Origin: Treponema sp.
GTDB lineage: Bacteria > Spirochaetota > Spirochaetia > Treponematales > Treponemataceae
DNA: 64,000 nucleotides
Assembly: GCA_017938365.1 (NCBI GenBank)
Contig: JAGBBT010000065.1
Location: 1-64,000 of the forward strand
Direction: 5' to 3'
The position numbers and the translations under genes were made by a program. Of the stretch, positions 51,535-59,256 are shown piece by piece. Position 1 is the first letter of the stretch; each line of letters starts with the position of its first letter. The notes beneath the pieces are model-generated. The model had not been told where the DNA came from. It was given only the letters and a program-made list of their open reading frames with translations, and did no database searches.

Positions 51535-54063
51535 ATGGCAAGAAGAAAATCTTATATTTTTAATAGTGTATCAATTTCATTAGCAGCACTTGGAATTTTA
51601 TTTGGTGTAGCTTTATTAATATTTCAGTTTATACAAAATGGAAAAGAAGTAACTAAAATAGGTATTAAGGATACATCTGGAAAAGTTCTTTATATTAGTT
51701 CCTATGATTCCGCTTATAATATTTCTGATTCGCAGAAAGAAGGTCTTGAAGAAGTATTTCTTGAGAATGACGTAATTCTTGATATTGTTTATATGGATAT
51801 GATGAATTATGACACATTAGAAAATTATAATTTGTTTTATAACTCAATAAAATATAAAATTAATTCTTCAAAAATAAAATATGATGCAATTGTTGTTAGT
51901 GATGATATTGCGTTACGCTTTGCTGAAAAATATCAAGATGAATTATTTTCTCGTATTCCAATAGTCTTTTTTGGAGTTCAGGATGTTGAATATGCATGGG
52001 AAGTTGGTGAAAATCCTTGGATAACAGGCTCTATTCAGCATTTGTTCCTTGAAGATACATTAGAACTTGCTATAGAACAAAATCCTCGAATAAATTCTGT
52101 TATAGGGCTATTTGATGATTCTGCTAGTGGACAAGGGGCTCAAAATCAGTTTTATTCAGCAGTTTTTAAGTATCCTAATTTAGACTATTATAGTTTGAAT
52201 TTGAACTTGTATGATGTTCAAGATTTAGCAAAAGAATTAGATAATATTTCAGAAAGATCTGATTCTGTAGTTATATGTATGGCATCTTTGCAAGACTATG
52301 CAAGACGAAATTCTCTTACATCTTATTCCCTTGTAAATTTCATAGAAGAGCATTGTGGAATGATTCCTGTATATAGAACAAATAGAGAAGGTTTAGGAGC
52401 AGGTTTTGTTGGTGGCAAAATTATGGATTATAAATTAGCCGCTGTTCACGCTGCAAATACTGTTATTGATATCTTAAACGGAAAACAAATTATAAATATT
52501 CCTGTTTATGAAAGTATAAGAGGTGTTTATTGGTTTGATTATGAATCAATGAAGAATCATAATATTGCATTGGTTTCAGTTCCAAAGGGGTCTGTTATAA
52601 TAAATAAGGAACCAACGGTTATAGAAAAATATGGTAATATAATTTTGCCATTTATTATTATAAGTTTCTCTTTGGTAGTATTGTTGTCTGTTGCTCTTGT
52701 TGGATATTCAAAAGTAAAGAAATCTTCTGGTGTTATGATGCTTATGAACAGAAAAATGCGTCAAACAAATAAGGCACTTATGGATTCAAAGACAAAGCTA
52801 ACCTATATTGCTAAGAATGATAGTTTAACAAGTTTGCCTAATAGAAGATATGCAGAAGAAGAAATTAATAAAATTTTAGATTCTGGAATACCGTTTTCTA
52901 TATTCTTGATGGATATTGACGATTTTAAGAATTATAACAGCACATATACACATACTTGTGGTGATTTTATCTTAAGAGAATTTGGAAAACGTTTGCAGTC
53001 TTTAGTACTTGCCGGTGATTATTTTGTTGCTCGTTATGGTGGAGATGAGTTTCTTATAGTTCATAAAAATGGTCATATCGAAAAAAATGGAAAAGAAATT
53101 GAAAAGTTAAGAGCTATCTTAAATGAACCTTTAATGTACAACGGTGTAAAACTTGATGTTCATGTTTCATTAGGATTTGCAGATTCTAATAGTATTTATA
53201 CTTTTGATGATTTAGTAACAAATGCAGATATTGCCTTATCAGAAGCTAAGAAAATCGGAAAAGAAGAGGTTGTTGCTTTCTCTGCTGAAATGAGGGAATC
53301 TGTACAAAAGAAAAATAAAATAATTGAAATTTTAAAAGAAGAATGTGTTAAAGGTGGCTTTGAGATTCATTATCAGCCACAAATAAATGTAAAAAGTGGT
53401 GAAGTTTACGGATTTGAAGCTTTGGTACGCCTTCAAGATTATCAAGTCGGTCCTGGAGAGTTTATTCCTGTTGCCGAAGACGGAGGATTTATTCCTCAAA
53501 TTGGACGTATTGTAACAGAAAAGGTTGTATCTCAAATGTCGGAATGGCGAAAGATTGGTATGCCATTGAAGCGAGTTGCAATTAATTATTCTAATGGACA
53601 ATTAGTTGATGAAGATTATATTAGCTTCTTTGAAGAATTATTAAAAAAATATGATATTCCAGGTGAATTATTTGAGATTGAAATTACAGAAAGTTTGTTC
53701 GTTGGTGATAGCGATAGAGCAAGAAAATTCTTTAAGGATTTATCAAATATTGGAGTTGGCCTTGCTCTTGATGATTTTGGAACAGGTTATTCTTCTTTGA
53801 GTTATTTAACATACCTCCCAGCTCAAAAAGTAAAGATTGATAAATCCATTGTTGATAATTATCTTGTTGAAGGTAAAGAAAGTTTTATTCAGAATATTGT
53901 TTATTTAGTTCATGATTTAGGAATGAAACTTACAGTCGAAGGGGTTGAGCAGAAATGGCAATATGATAAACTTAAAGAAATGAATTGCGATTATATTCAA
54001 GGTTATTTCTTTAGTAAGCCAATGCAAGCGGAGGCAGTTCCCAGTTTTTCTGTCGCAATTTAG
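51535..54063 (+). CDS. Membrane GGDEF-EAL receptor with periplasmic ABC-binding-like sensor
   Basis: 842 residues. A membrane helix (about 13-33) precedes a periplasmic domain (about 45-355) resembling ABC_sub_bind proteins (GKVLYISSYDSAYNISDSQ, IPIVFFGVQD, IPVYRTNREGLGAGFVGGKIMDYKLAAVHAAN). A second helix (about 365-390) leads to a GGDEF domain with the signature intact (RYGGDEFLIV) and an EAL domain with all key motifs: FEALVRL, INYSN, EITES, LDDFGTGYSS, KIDKS, VEGVEQ and IQGYFFSKPM. It may make and degrade cyclic di-GMP in response to a bound ligand. GTGAGG precedes the ATG. Confidence 0.9.
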   Translation: MARRKSYIFNSVSISLAALGILFGVALLIFQFIQNGKEVTKIGIKDTSGKVLYISSYDSAYNISDSQKEGLEEVFLENDVILDIVYMDMMNYDTLENYNLFYNSIKYKINSSKIKYDAIVVSDDIALRFAEKYQDELFSRIPIVFFGVQDVEYAWEVGENPWITGSIQHLFLEDTLELAIEQNPRINSVIGLFDDSASGQGAQNQFYSAVFKYPNLDYYSLNLNLYDVQDLAKELDNISERSDSVVICMASLQDYARRNSLTSYSLVNFIEEHCGMIPVYRTNREGLGAGFVGGKIMDYKLAAVHAANTVIDILNGKQIINIPVYESIRGVYWFDYESMKNHNIALVSVPKGSVIINKEPTVIEKYGNIILPFIIISFSLVVLLSVALVGYSKVKKSSGVMMLMNRKMRQTNKALMDSKTKLTYIAKNDSLTSLPNRRYAEEEINKILDSGIPFSIFLMDIDDFKNYNSTYTHTCGDFILREFGKRLQSLVLAGDYFVARYGGDEFLIVHKNGHIEKNGKEIEKLRAILNEPLMYNGVKLDVHVSLGFADSNSIYTFDDLVTNADIALSEAKKIGKEEVVAFSAEMRESVQKKNKIIEILKEECVKGGFEIHYQPQINVKSGEVYGFEALVRLQDYQVGPGEFIPVAEDGGFIPQIGRIVTEKVVSQMSEWRKIGMPLKRVAINYSNGQLVDEDYISFFEELLKKYDIPGELFEIEITESLFVGDSDRARKFFKDLSNIGVGLALDDFGTGYSSLSYLTYLPAQKVKIDKSIVDNYLVEGKESFIQNIVYLVHDLGMKLTVEGVEQKWQYDKLKEMNCDYIQGYFFSKPMQAEAVPSFSVAI

Positions 54064-54091
54064 ATTGTAATATAAAATACTTTGTTTTCTC

Positions 54092-54120
54092 TCAACAGAA
54101 AATTATGTTTTTGTTATAAT
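54092..54120 (+). promoter_or_regulatory. Promoter of the methyltransferase gene (leaderless start)
   Basis: TCAACA (54092-54097), 17 bases, perfect TATAAT (54115-54120), six bases, ATG at 54127. No ribosome site. Confidence 0.65.
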
Positions 54121-54126
54121 TTCGAT

Positions 54127-54909
54127 ATGACATTATTAGAGCAATATTATAATAAATTTAACGAAGAACACAGATTGTCTACACGCCATGGTATAGTAGA
54201 ATTTACGACCACATTAAAATATATTCATGAATGTATTGGCGACAGGGTTAATTTAAAAATATTAGATTTAGGTGCGGGAACAGGAAGATATTCCGTAGCT
54301 TTGGCAAAAGAAGGTCATTCTGTAACTGCTGTAGAATTAGTAGAAAAAAATCGAAAAGTTATTGAAAGTAAACATCAAAAAAATGTTCATATTTGGCCAG
54401 GAAATGCTATGGATTTGCATTTTTTAGATGATGATACTTTTGATATAACTTTAATTTTTGGACCAATGTATCATCTTCATACTGAAGCAGAACGATTAAA
54501 AGTTTTTTCAGAGGTAAAACGAGTAACAAAAAAAAATGGTTATATTTTAGTTGCTTATGTGATGAATGAATATAGTATTATTGAATACTGTTTTAAGAAA
54601 AATAAAATACGTGAATGTATTCAGAATAAATCAATTTCAGAAGATTTTCATACGATTAGTGATGAAAAAGAATTATATTCATACTTAAGAATTGAAGATT
54701 TAGATTCTCTTAATAAAAAAGCTGATTTAGAAAGAGTTAAAATAATTGCAGCAGATGGACCTTCTGATTATATGCGTAAAGAATTGAATGCAATGGATGA
54801 GGAAGTTTTTAATCTTTTTATTCAGTATCATTTAGCAACTTGTGAACGTCCTGAACTTTTGGGCGCTAGTTCTCATACTGTTGATATATTGAGAAATGTT
54901 ACTAAGTGA
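54127..54909 (+). CDS. Class I SAM-dependent methyltransferase
   Basis: 260 residues from the ATG at 54127; an earlier in-frame start would place the TATAAT promoter inside the gene. Motif I is ILDLGAGTGRYSVALAKEGH, followed by VTAVELVEKN and DITLIFGPMYHLHTEAERLK (motif IV region). The family is small-molecule or general methyltransferase (Methyltransf_11/25 type). The substrate is unknown. The gene is alone, upstream of the fab genes but separated from them by the fabD regulatory region. Confidence 0.85.
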   Translation: MTLLEQYYNKFNEEHRLSTRHGIVEFTTTLKYIHECIGDRVNLKILDLGAGTGRYSVALAKEGHSVTAVELVEKNRKVIESKHQKNVHIWPGNAMDLHFLDDDTFDITLIFGPMYHLHTEAERLKVFSEVKRVTKKNGYILVAYVMNEYSIIEYCFKKNKIRECIQNKSISEDFHTISDEKELYSYLRIEDLDSLNKKADLERVKIIAADGPSDYMRKELNAMDEEVFNLFIQYHLATCERPELLGASSHTVDILRNVTK

Positions 54910-54942
54910 TAATTTGATTTTGTTGGTCAATATTGACTGTAA

Positions 54943-54967
54943 ATGACAAAAAATGATAATGTGTCAT
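54943..54967. promoter_or_regulatory. Candidate fab operator, copy 1 (fabD)
   Basis: ATGACA-N13-TGTCAT, 62 bases before the fabD start codon. The same half-sites with the same 13-base spacing occur before fabF at 56876-56900. Confidence 0.5.
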
Positions 54968-54981
54968 ATTAAATCTATGTA

Positions 54982-54998
54982 GTAATGAATTTCATTAC
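54982..54998. promoter_or_regulatory. Palindrome in the fabD leader
   Basis: GTAATGAA-T-TTCATTAC, a perfect 8-bp inverted repeat around one base, ending 31 bases before the fabD start. It shares TAATGAA/TTCATTA half-sites with the inverted repeat at hsp20. Confidence 0.4.
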
Positions 54999-55028
54999 AT
55001 TTTTAGCAGAATAAGTGCTGGAGGTAAT

Positions 55029-55985
55029 ATGTCTAAAAAATATGCTTTTTTGTTCCCTGGACAGGGAGCTCAAACTCAAGGAATGATAAAAGATGTATGT
55101 GAGGCTTTTCCTGAAGCAAGAAAAGTAATAGATGAGATTTCAAAAGTTTCTGGAAAAGATATTCAAAAACTTCTTTGGGAAACAGAACAAACAGAATTAA
55201 ACAGAAGTGATAATAGTCAGTTAGCTATCACTGCTGCAAGTTTGGCAGTTATGGCAGCTCTAAAATCAAAAGGAATTGAACCATCAGCTTGTATGGGATT
55301 TAGTCTCGGGGAATTCCCTGCATTATATGCATCTGGAGTTCTTTCTTTTGAAGATTTAATCAAAGTTGTTATGAGTCGTGGTTCTATAATGCAATCTGTA
55401 TGTGAAGAAATTGCTGCTGCAAATGCAGGTAATGCTCCAGGAATGAGTGCTATTGTAGGACTTTCTCCAGAAAAAGTAGAAGAAATTGCATCTGGTATAG
55501 AAGGTGCATACGCAGCAAATTTAAATAGTCCTAAACAAACTGTAATTAGTGGAACTTTTGACGGATTAACAAAAGCTGAAGAAGCAGCAAAAGAAGCTGG
55601 GGCTAGAAGAGCTTTGCGTTTGGCTGTTGCAGGACCTTTCCATTCACCATTAATGCAAAAAGCTGCAGATGGATTTAAAACTGCTCTTGAACCATATACT
55701 TTTAATGAACCAAAAGTAACATTATTTAGTAATGTTACAGGAAAGCAAGTTACAGATCCTGTAGCCGCAAAAATAAGTGCTGTAGATCATCTTACAAATC
55801 CTGTTCGTTGGACTGATGAAGAAGCTGTATTAGCAGAATTAATGGAAGCTGATTCTGAAAACGAATGGCAGATTTTAGAAGTTGGTCCAGGAAAAGTTTT
55901 AAGTGGTCTTTGGGGACAAAGTGAAGCTGGCGAAAAATGGACTTGCTTACCAATAAACAGTGCAGAATCGATTTCAAATTTATAA
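55029..55985 (+). CDS. fabD: Malonyl-CoA:ACP transacylase
   Basis: 318 residues. FPGQGAQTQGM begins the domain; the nucleophile elbow is GFSLGEFPAL (GHSLGE in relatives) with its serine, and the partner histidine is in AGPFHSPLM. It loads malonate onto acyl carrier protein for fatty-acid synthesis. The GGAGG ribosome site lies before the ATG. fabG starts 19 bases after the stop. Two inverted repeats in its leader suggest regulation. Confidence 0.95.
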   Translation: MSKKYAFLFPGQGAQTQGMIKDVCEAFPEARKVIDEISKVSGKDIQKLLWETEQTELNRSDNSQLAITAASLAVMAALKSKGIEPSACMGFSLGEFPALYASGVLSFEDLIKVVMSRGSIMQSVCEEIAAANAGNAPGMSAIVGLSPEKVEEIASGIEGAYAANLNSPKQTVISGTFDGLTKAEEAAKEAGARRALRLAVAGPFHSPLMQKAADGFKTALEPYTFNEPKVTLFSNVTGKQVTDPVAAKISAVDHLTNPVRWTDEEAVLAELMEADSENEWQILEVGPGKVLSGLWGQSEAGEKWTCLPINSAESISNL

Positions 55986-56004
55986 TAGAAGGAAGGTATT
56001 TCTT

Positions 56005-56748
56005 ATGATATTAGAACATAAAAAAGCATTAGTAACAGGTAGTAGTCGTGGTATCGGTCGTGGTATTTGCGAAAAATTTTTAAATGAAGGCTATGAAGTA
56101 TGGGGACTTTGTTCAAAGCCTAGTTCTGCAAAAGATGATTTAGAAAAACTTGCTGAAAAAAATAACACTACTTATCACGAAATTTGTGCTGATGTTGGAA
56201 ACGCAGAACAAGTAACAGAAGTTGTAAAAAATGCATTAAAGGAAGCTGATGGCTTTGATGTTTTAGTAAATAATGCAGGAATTACAAGAGACGGATTAAG
56301 CTTTAGAATGAAAAAAGAAGATTGGGATGATGTAATTCGCATAAACCTAACTTCTGCATTCTTGATTTGTCAAATTGTATCTAGTGATATGATTCGCAGA
56401 AAGACAGGTTCAATTATAAATATGTCATCAATTGTCGGAGTTCACGGACAAGGTGGACAGGTAAATTATGCTGCTAGTAAAGGTGGTTTAATTGCGTTTT
56501 CAAAATCTTTGGCAAAAGAAGTTGGTGGGCGTGGAGTTCGCGTAAATTGTATAGCTCCAGGATTTATTGAAACTGATATGACAGCCGTTTTAAAACCTGA
56601 ATTACAACAAGCAATGATAGAAAGTGTTCCTTTAAAACGTGCTGGAATTACTGAAGACATTGCAAATGCCGCATTATTCCTTGCAAGTGAAATGAGCTCA
56701 TATATTACTGGGCAGGTTATTGGCGTTGACGGTGGAATGGGTGCATAA
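56005..56748 (+). CDS. fabG: 3-oxoacyl-ACP reductase
   Basis: 247 residues from the ATG at 56005, preceded by AGGAAGG. SDR hallmarks: VTGSSRGIGRGI, the NNAG turn, NMSSIVGVHGQGGQVNYAASKGG with the catalytic Ser, Tyr and Lys, and APGFIETDMTA. The ending LASEMSSYITGQVIGVDGGMGA is typical of FabG. It reduces 3-oxoacyl-ACP with NADPH. It is cotranscribed with fabD. Confidence 0.95.
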   Translation: MILEHKKALVTGSSRGIGRGICEKFLNEGYEVWGLCSKPSSAKDDLEKLAEKNNTTYHEICADVGNAEQVTEVVKNALKEADGFDVLVNNAGITRDGLSFRMKKEDWDDVIRINLTSAFLICQIVSSDMIRRKTGSIINMSSIVGVHGQGGQVNYAASKGGLIAFSKSLAKEVGGRGVRVNCIAPGFIETDMTAVLKPELQQAMIESVPLKRAGITEDIANAALFLASEMSSYITGQVIGVDGGMGA

Positions 56749-56776
56749 TCCACATAAAAATATATAACTTTCTTTT

Positions 56777-56810
56777 AACTCCTGATTAGAAATAGTCAGG
56801 AGTTTTTTTA
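56777..56810 (+). terminator. Terminator after fabG
   Basis: AACTCCTGATTA pairs with TAGTCAGGAGTT with one mismatch (4-base loop), followed by seven T. It separates fabDG from fabFZ. Confidence 0.9.
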
Positions 56811-56875
56811 TATAAATAAAATTAAATATCTACTTGAACAAGTTTTCAAATTTTTATAGGATGAATCGTAATAAA

Positions 56876-56900
56876 ATGACATTATTTAAGATTTTGTCAT
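56876..56900. promoter_or_regulatory. Candidate fab operator, copy 2 (fabF)
   Basis: ATGACA-N13-TGTCAT, 40 bases before the fabF start codon. Same half-sites and spacing as at 54943-54967; the 13 inner bases differ, so symmetry and not chance duplication appears conserved. Confidence 0.5.
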
Positions 56901-56939
56901 AATTAATGATTAGTAAATTTCTATACGATGGGAGAAATT

Positions 56940-58184
56940 ATGAGAAGAGTCGTTGTAACAGGGTTGGGATGTGTAAGTCCTCTTGGAAATAGTGTTGAAG
57001 AAACATGGGCTGGATTAAAGGCTGGTAAAAGCGGAGTATCTACAATTACTGTATATAATACAGACAACTTAAAAGTAAAATATGCTGCGGAAGTAAAAAA
57101 TTTTGAAGCAGATAAATATATGGATTCAAAAGCAGCAAGAAAAATGGCTACATATTGTAAATTTGCTGTAGCCGCTGCAAAAATGGCCCTTGAAGATTCA
57201 GATTTATTAGATAAAAAAGATATTCTTGAAGATGCAGCAGTGTATCTTGGAGTAGGAATTGGTGGATTGGAAGTAACAGAAAAAAGTATGAAGAGTTATT
57301 TTGATTCAAACCAAACTCGCATGCCACCAATGACTGTACCAGAATTAATTCCAAACGAAGGTGCCGGAAATATTAGCATTGCATTTGGTCTTCATGGTGC
57401 TGCTCACACAGTTGCAACAGCATGTGCATCTGGTACAGACGCTATCGGAAATGCATTAGATCAAATTCGCTGTGGTCGTTATGATGTAATTCTTGCAGGA
57501 GGAGCAGAATCTACACACTGTGGATTTGCAAACCTTGGTTTTAATGTTTTACAAGCACTTTCTACAAAATGGGTAGATGACCCTTCAAAAGCAAGTCGTC
57601 CATTTGATAAACAACGTGATGGATTTATCATGGGTGAAGGTGGAACAATTTTAGTTCTTGAAGAATATGAACATGCAAAAGCTCGTGGTGCAAAAATTTA
57701 TGCAGAAGTAGCAGGATACGGAGCATCTTGTGATGGATATCACCTTACAGCACCAAATCCAGATGGCGTATGTGGTGCAAAAGCAATGACAATTGCAATG
57801 AAAGATGCAGGAGTAAAACCTGAAGATGTAACATACTACAATGCACACGGAACATCTACACACTTGAACGATTCTGGTGAAACACAGATGCTTCATATGG
57901 CATTTGGAGATGCAGCAAAGAATTTAAAAATTTCTTCAACAAAATCAATGACAGGACACTGTCTCGGAAACGCTGGCTCATTAGAAGCAATGGTATGTGT
58001 AAAAGCTATTCAGGAAGGATTTATCCCACCAACAATTAACCTTGATGAAGTTGATGTAGAAGGTGGATGTGATCTTGATTACACACCAAACAAAGGTGTT
58101 GAAATGCCTGTTAATGTTGCAATGAGTGGAAACTTTGGTTTCGGTGGACATAACGGTATTCTTGTGTTTAAAAAAGTTGAATAG
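56940..58184 (+). CDS. fabF: 3-oxoacyl-ACP synthase II
   Basis: 414 residues from the ATG at 56940, with GGGAGA upstream; an ATG at 56928 overlaps that site. KAS II features: VVVTGLGCVSPLGNSVEETW, the nucleophile in VATACASGTDAIG, the histidines in NAHGTSTHLND and STKSMTGHCLGNAGSLEA, and the ending GNFGFGGHNGILVF. It elongates acyl-ACP by two carbons. Codon use is more C-ending toward the 3' half. A repeat-like segment lies between it and fabZ. Confidence 0.96.
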   Translation: MRRVVVTGLGCVSPLGNSVEETWAGLKAGKSGVSTITVYNTDNLKVKYAAEVKNFEADKYMDSKAARKMATYCKFAVAAAKMALEDSDLLDKKDILEDAAVYLGVGIGGLEVTEKSMKSYFDSNQTRMPPMTVPELIPNEGAGNISIAFGLHGAAHTVATACASGTDAIGNALDQIRCGRYDVILAGGAESTHCGFANLGFNVLQALSTKWVDDPSKASRPFDKQRDGFIMGEGGTILVLEEYEHAKARGAKIYAEVAGYGASCDGYHLTAPNPDGVCGAKAMTIAMKDAGVKPEDVTYYNAHGTSTHLNDSGETQMLHMAFGDAAKNLKISSTKSMTGHCLGNAGSLEAMVCVKAIQEGFIPPTINLDEVDVEGGCDLDYTPNKGVEMPVNVAMSGNFGFGGHNGILVFKKVE

Positions 58185-58327
58185 AAAATGATTGGCGTTC
58201 GTTTAAGTTTTTGCGAATGCAAAAACTTAAACGCGGGCTTTTCGTGGTTACGCTAGCGCTTCATTCTTTCGTTCGCAAGCTCACTACAGAACGGCAAGCC
58301 GCCACTACAATCCCTAACGCAAAGTAA
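58185..58327. repeat. GC-rich intergenic element with long hairpin between fabF and fabZ
   Basis: It opens with a 15-bp perfect inverted repeat (58200-58214 with 58219-58233, 4-base loop, no T-run) and continues with about 85 bases that are clearly richer in G and C than anything nearby, containing CGCTAGCG, GTTCGCAAGCTC and GGCAAGCC elements. It encodes nothing. This looks like an interspersed repeat that was inserted in the operon. Confidence 0.55.
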
Positions 58328-58339
58328 ATGGAGTATAAA

Positions 58340-58771
58340 ATGGAAAAATTCACAGATATAGAGTCATTACTTCCACACAGAAAACCATTTTTATTTGTAG
58401 ATTCAATTGATAGTTATGATGAAAATGGTTGTGTATGTACAAGAAAATTTACAGATGAAGATTTTTTCTTTAAAGGACATTTTCCTGAATATCCTGTTGT
58501 TCCTGGTGTAATCCTAGTAGAAACAATGGCACAGGGTGGTGGTGCAGCCTTAAGTCTTCAGAAAAAATTTGATGAAGGCAGTTTATTTTTCCTTGCAACA
58601 GTAAATAATGTAAAATTTAAACATCAAGTTCGTCCAAATGATACTGTTCGCATGGAAATTGTTAACAAGAGATGTACAAAAAATATGGTTGTGCAAGAAG
58701 GTAAAGCTTATGTTGGTGAAACTCTCTGTGCACAAGCTGAATGGATGTGTCTTGTTGGTAAAGGGAATTAA
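58340..58771 (+). CDS. fabZ: 3-hydroxyacyl-ACP dehydratase
   Basis: 143 residues from the ATG at 58340, six bases after GGAG (58330-58333); an ATG at 58328 overlaps that site. The single hot-dog domain shows LLPHRKPFLFVDSI, the catalytic histidine in FKGHFPEYPVVPGVILVE and the helix ETMAQGGGAAL. It dehydrates 3-hydroxyacyl-ACP. Together with fabD, fabG and fabF it covers most of the elongation cycle; enoyl reductase, fabH and acpP are not in the window. Confidence 0.94.
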   Translation: MEKFTDIESLLPHRKPFLFVDSIDSYDENGCVCTRKFTDEDFFFKGHFPEYPVVPGVILVETMAQGGGAALSLQKKFDEGSLFFLATVNNVKFKHQVRPNDTVRMEIVNKRCTKNMVVQEGKAYVGETLCAQAEWMCLVGKGN

Positions 58772-58789
58772 TTCAGTTCTATAATTTGG

Positions 58790-58840
58790 GAACCTGTATT
58801 GTAGGACTGTTTCTGTAAGAACAATACAGGTTCTTTTTTT
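58790..58840 (+). terminator. Terminator after fabZ
   Basis: GAACCTGTATTGT pairs with ACAATACAGGTTC (13 bp perfect), 18-base loop, then seven T. Confidence 0.93.
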
Positions 58841-58849
58841 ATAAAAAAT

Positions 58850-58878
58850 TTGTTAGTTTTAATTGTATATAGTATAGT
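58850..58878 (+). promoter_or_regulatory. Promoter of the 86-residue gene (leaderless start)
   Basis: TTGTTA (58850-58855), 17 bases, TATAGT (58873-58878), six bases, ATG at 58885. No ribosome site. Confidence 0.55.
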
Positions 58879-58884
58879 TTAGAT

Positions 58885-59145
58885 ATGGAAATAAAAACTG
58901 TTTGTCAAGATATTTATGATTCTGTTATAAAAAGTGCAGAAAAAACTCAAGCACCAGTTGCTTATATAACATTGAATATAAGTAAAGATTTTCCTTTTAC
59001 CAATGAACAAATAATTCAGGAATTTGATAAATTCAAATGGAATACAGGTCTTTCTACTGCCGATTTAATCGTAGAAATAGATGCTTCTTTAGAGTCAAAT
59101 TCATACAAAGTAATTGAAATCCAACAATTCAAAGATGATGAATAA
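58885..59145 (+). CDS. Small protein of unknown function
   Basis: 86 residues with no signal peptide or membrane segment; I do not recognise it. It is acidic, with a predicted helix-strand pattern (CQDIYDSVIKSAEKT, VAYITLNIS, LIVEIDASLES, YKVIEIQQF). It is supported as a gene by its own terminator-separated position, a complete leaderless-type promoter and normal codon use. It ends 111 bases before the surface-protein gene. Confidence 0.65.
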   Translation: MEIKTVCQDIYDSVIKSAEKTQAPVAYITLNISKDFPFTNEQIIQEFDKFKWNTGLSTADLIVEIDASLESNSYKVIEIQQFKDDE

Positions 59146-59256
59146 AGAATATAGTTAAAATCTTTTATTCAAAAAATCCAATATTAATAATAACTAATTT
59201 TCACCTCTGTTTATTCCGATAATGATGTATATAATTGTTTGTGGAGGTGGAGGATT

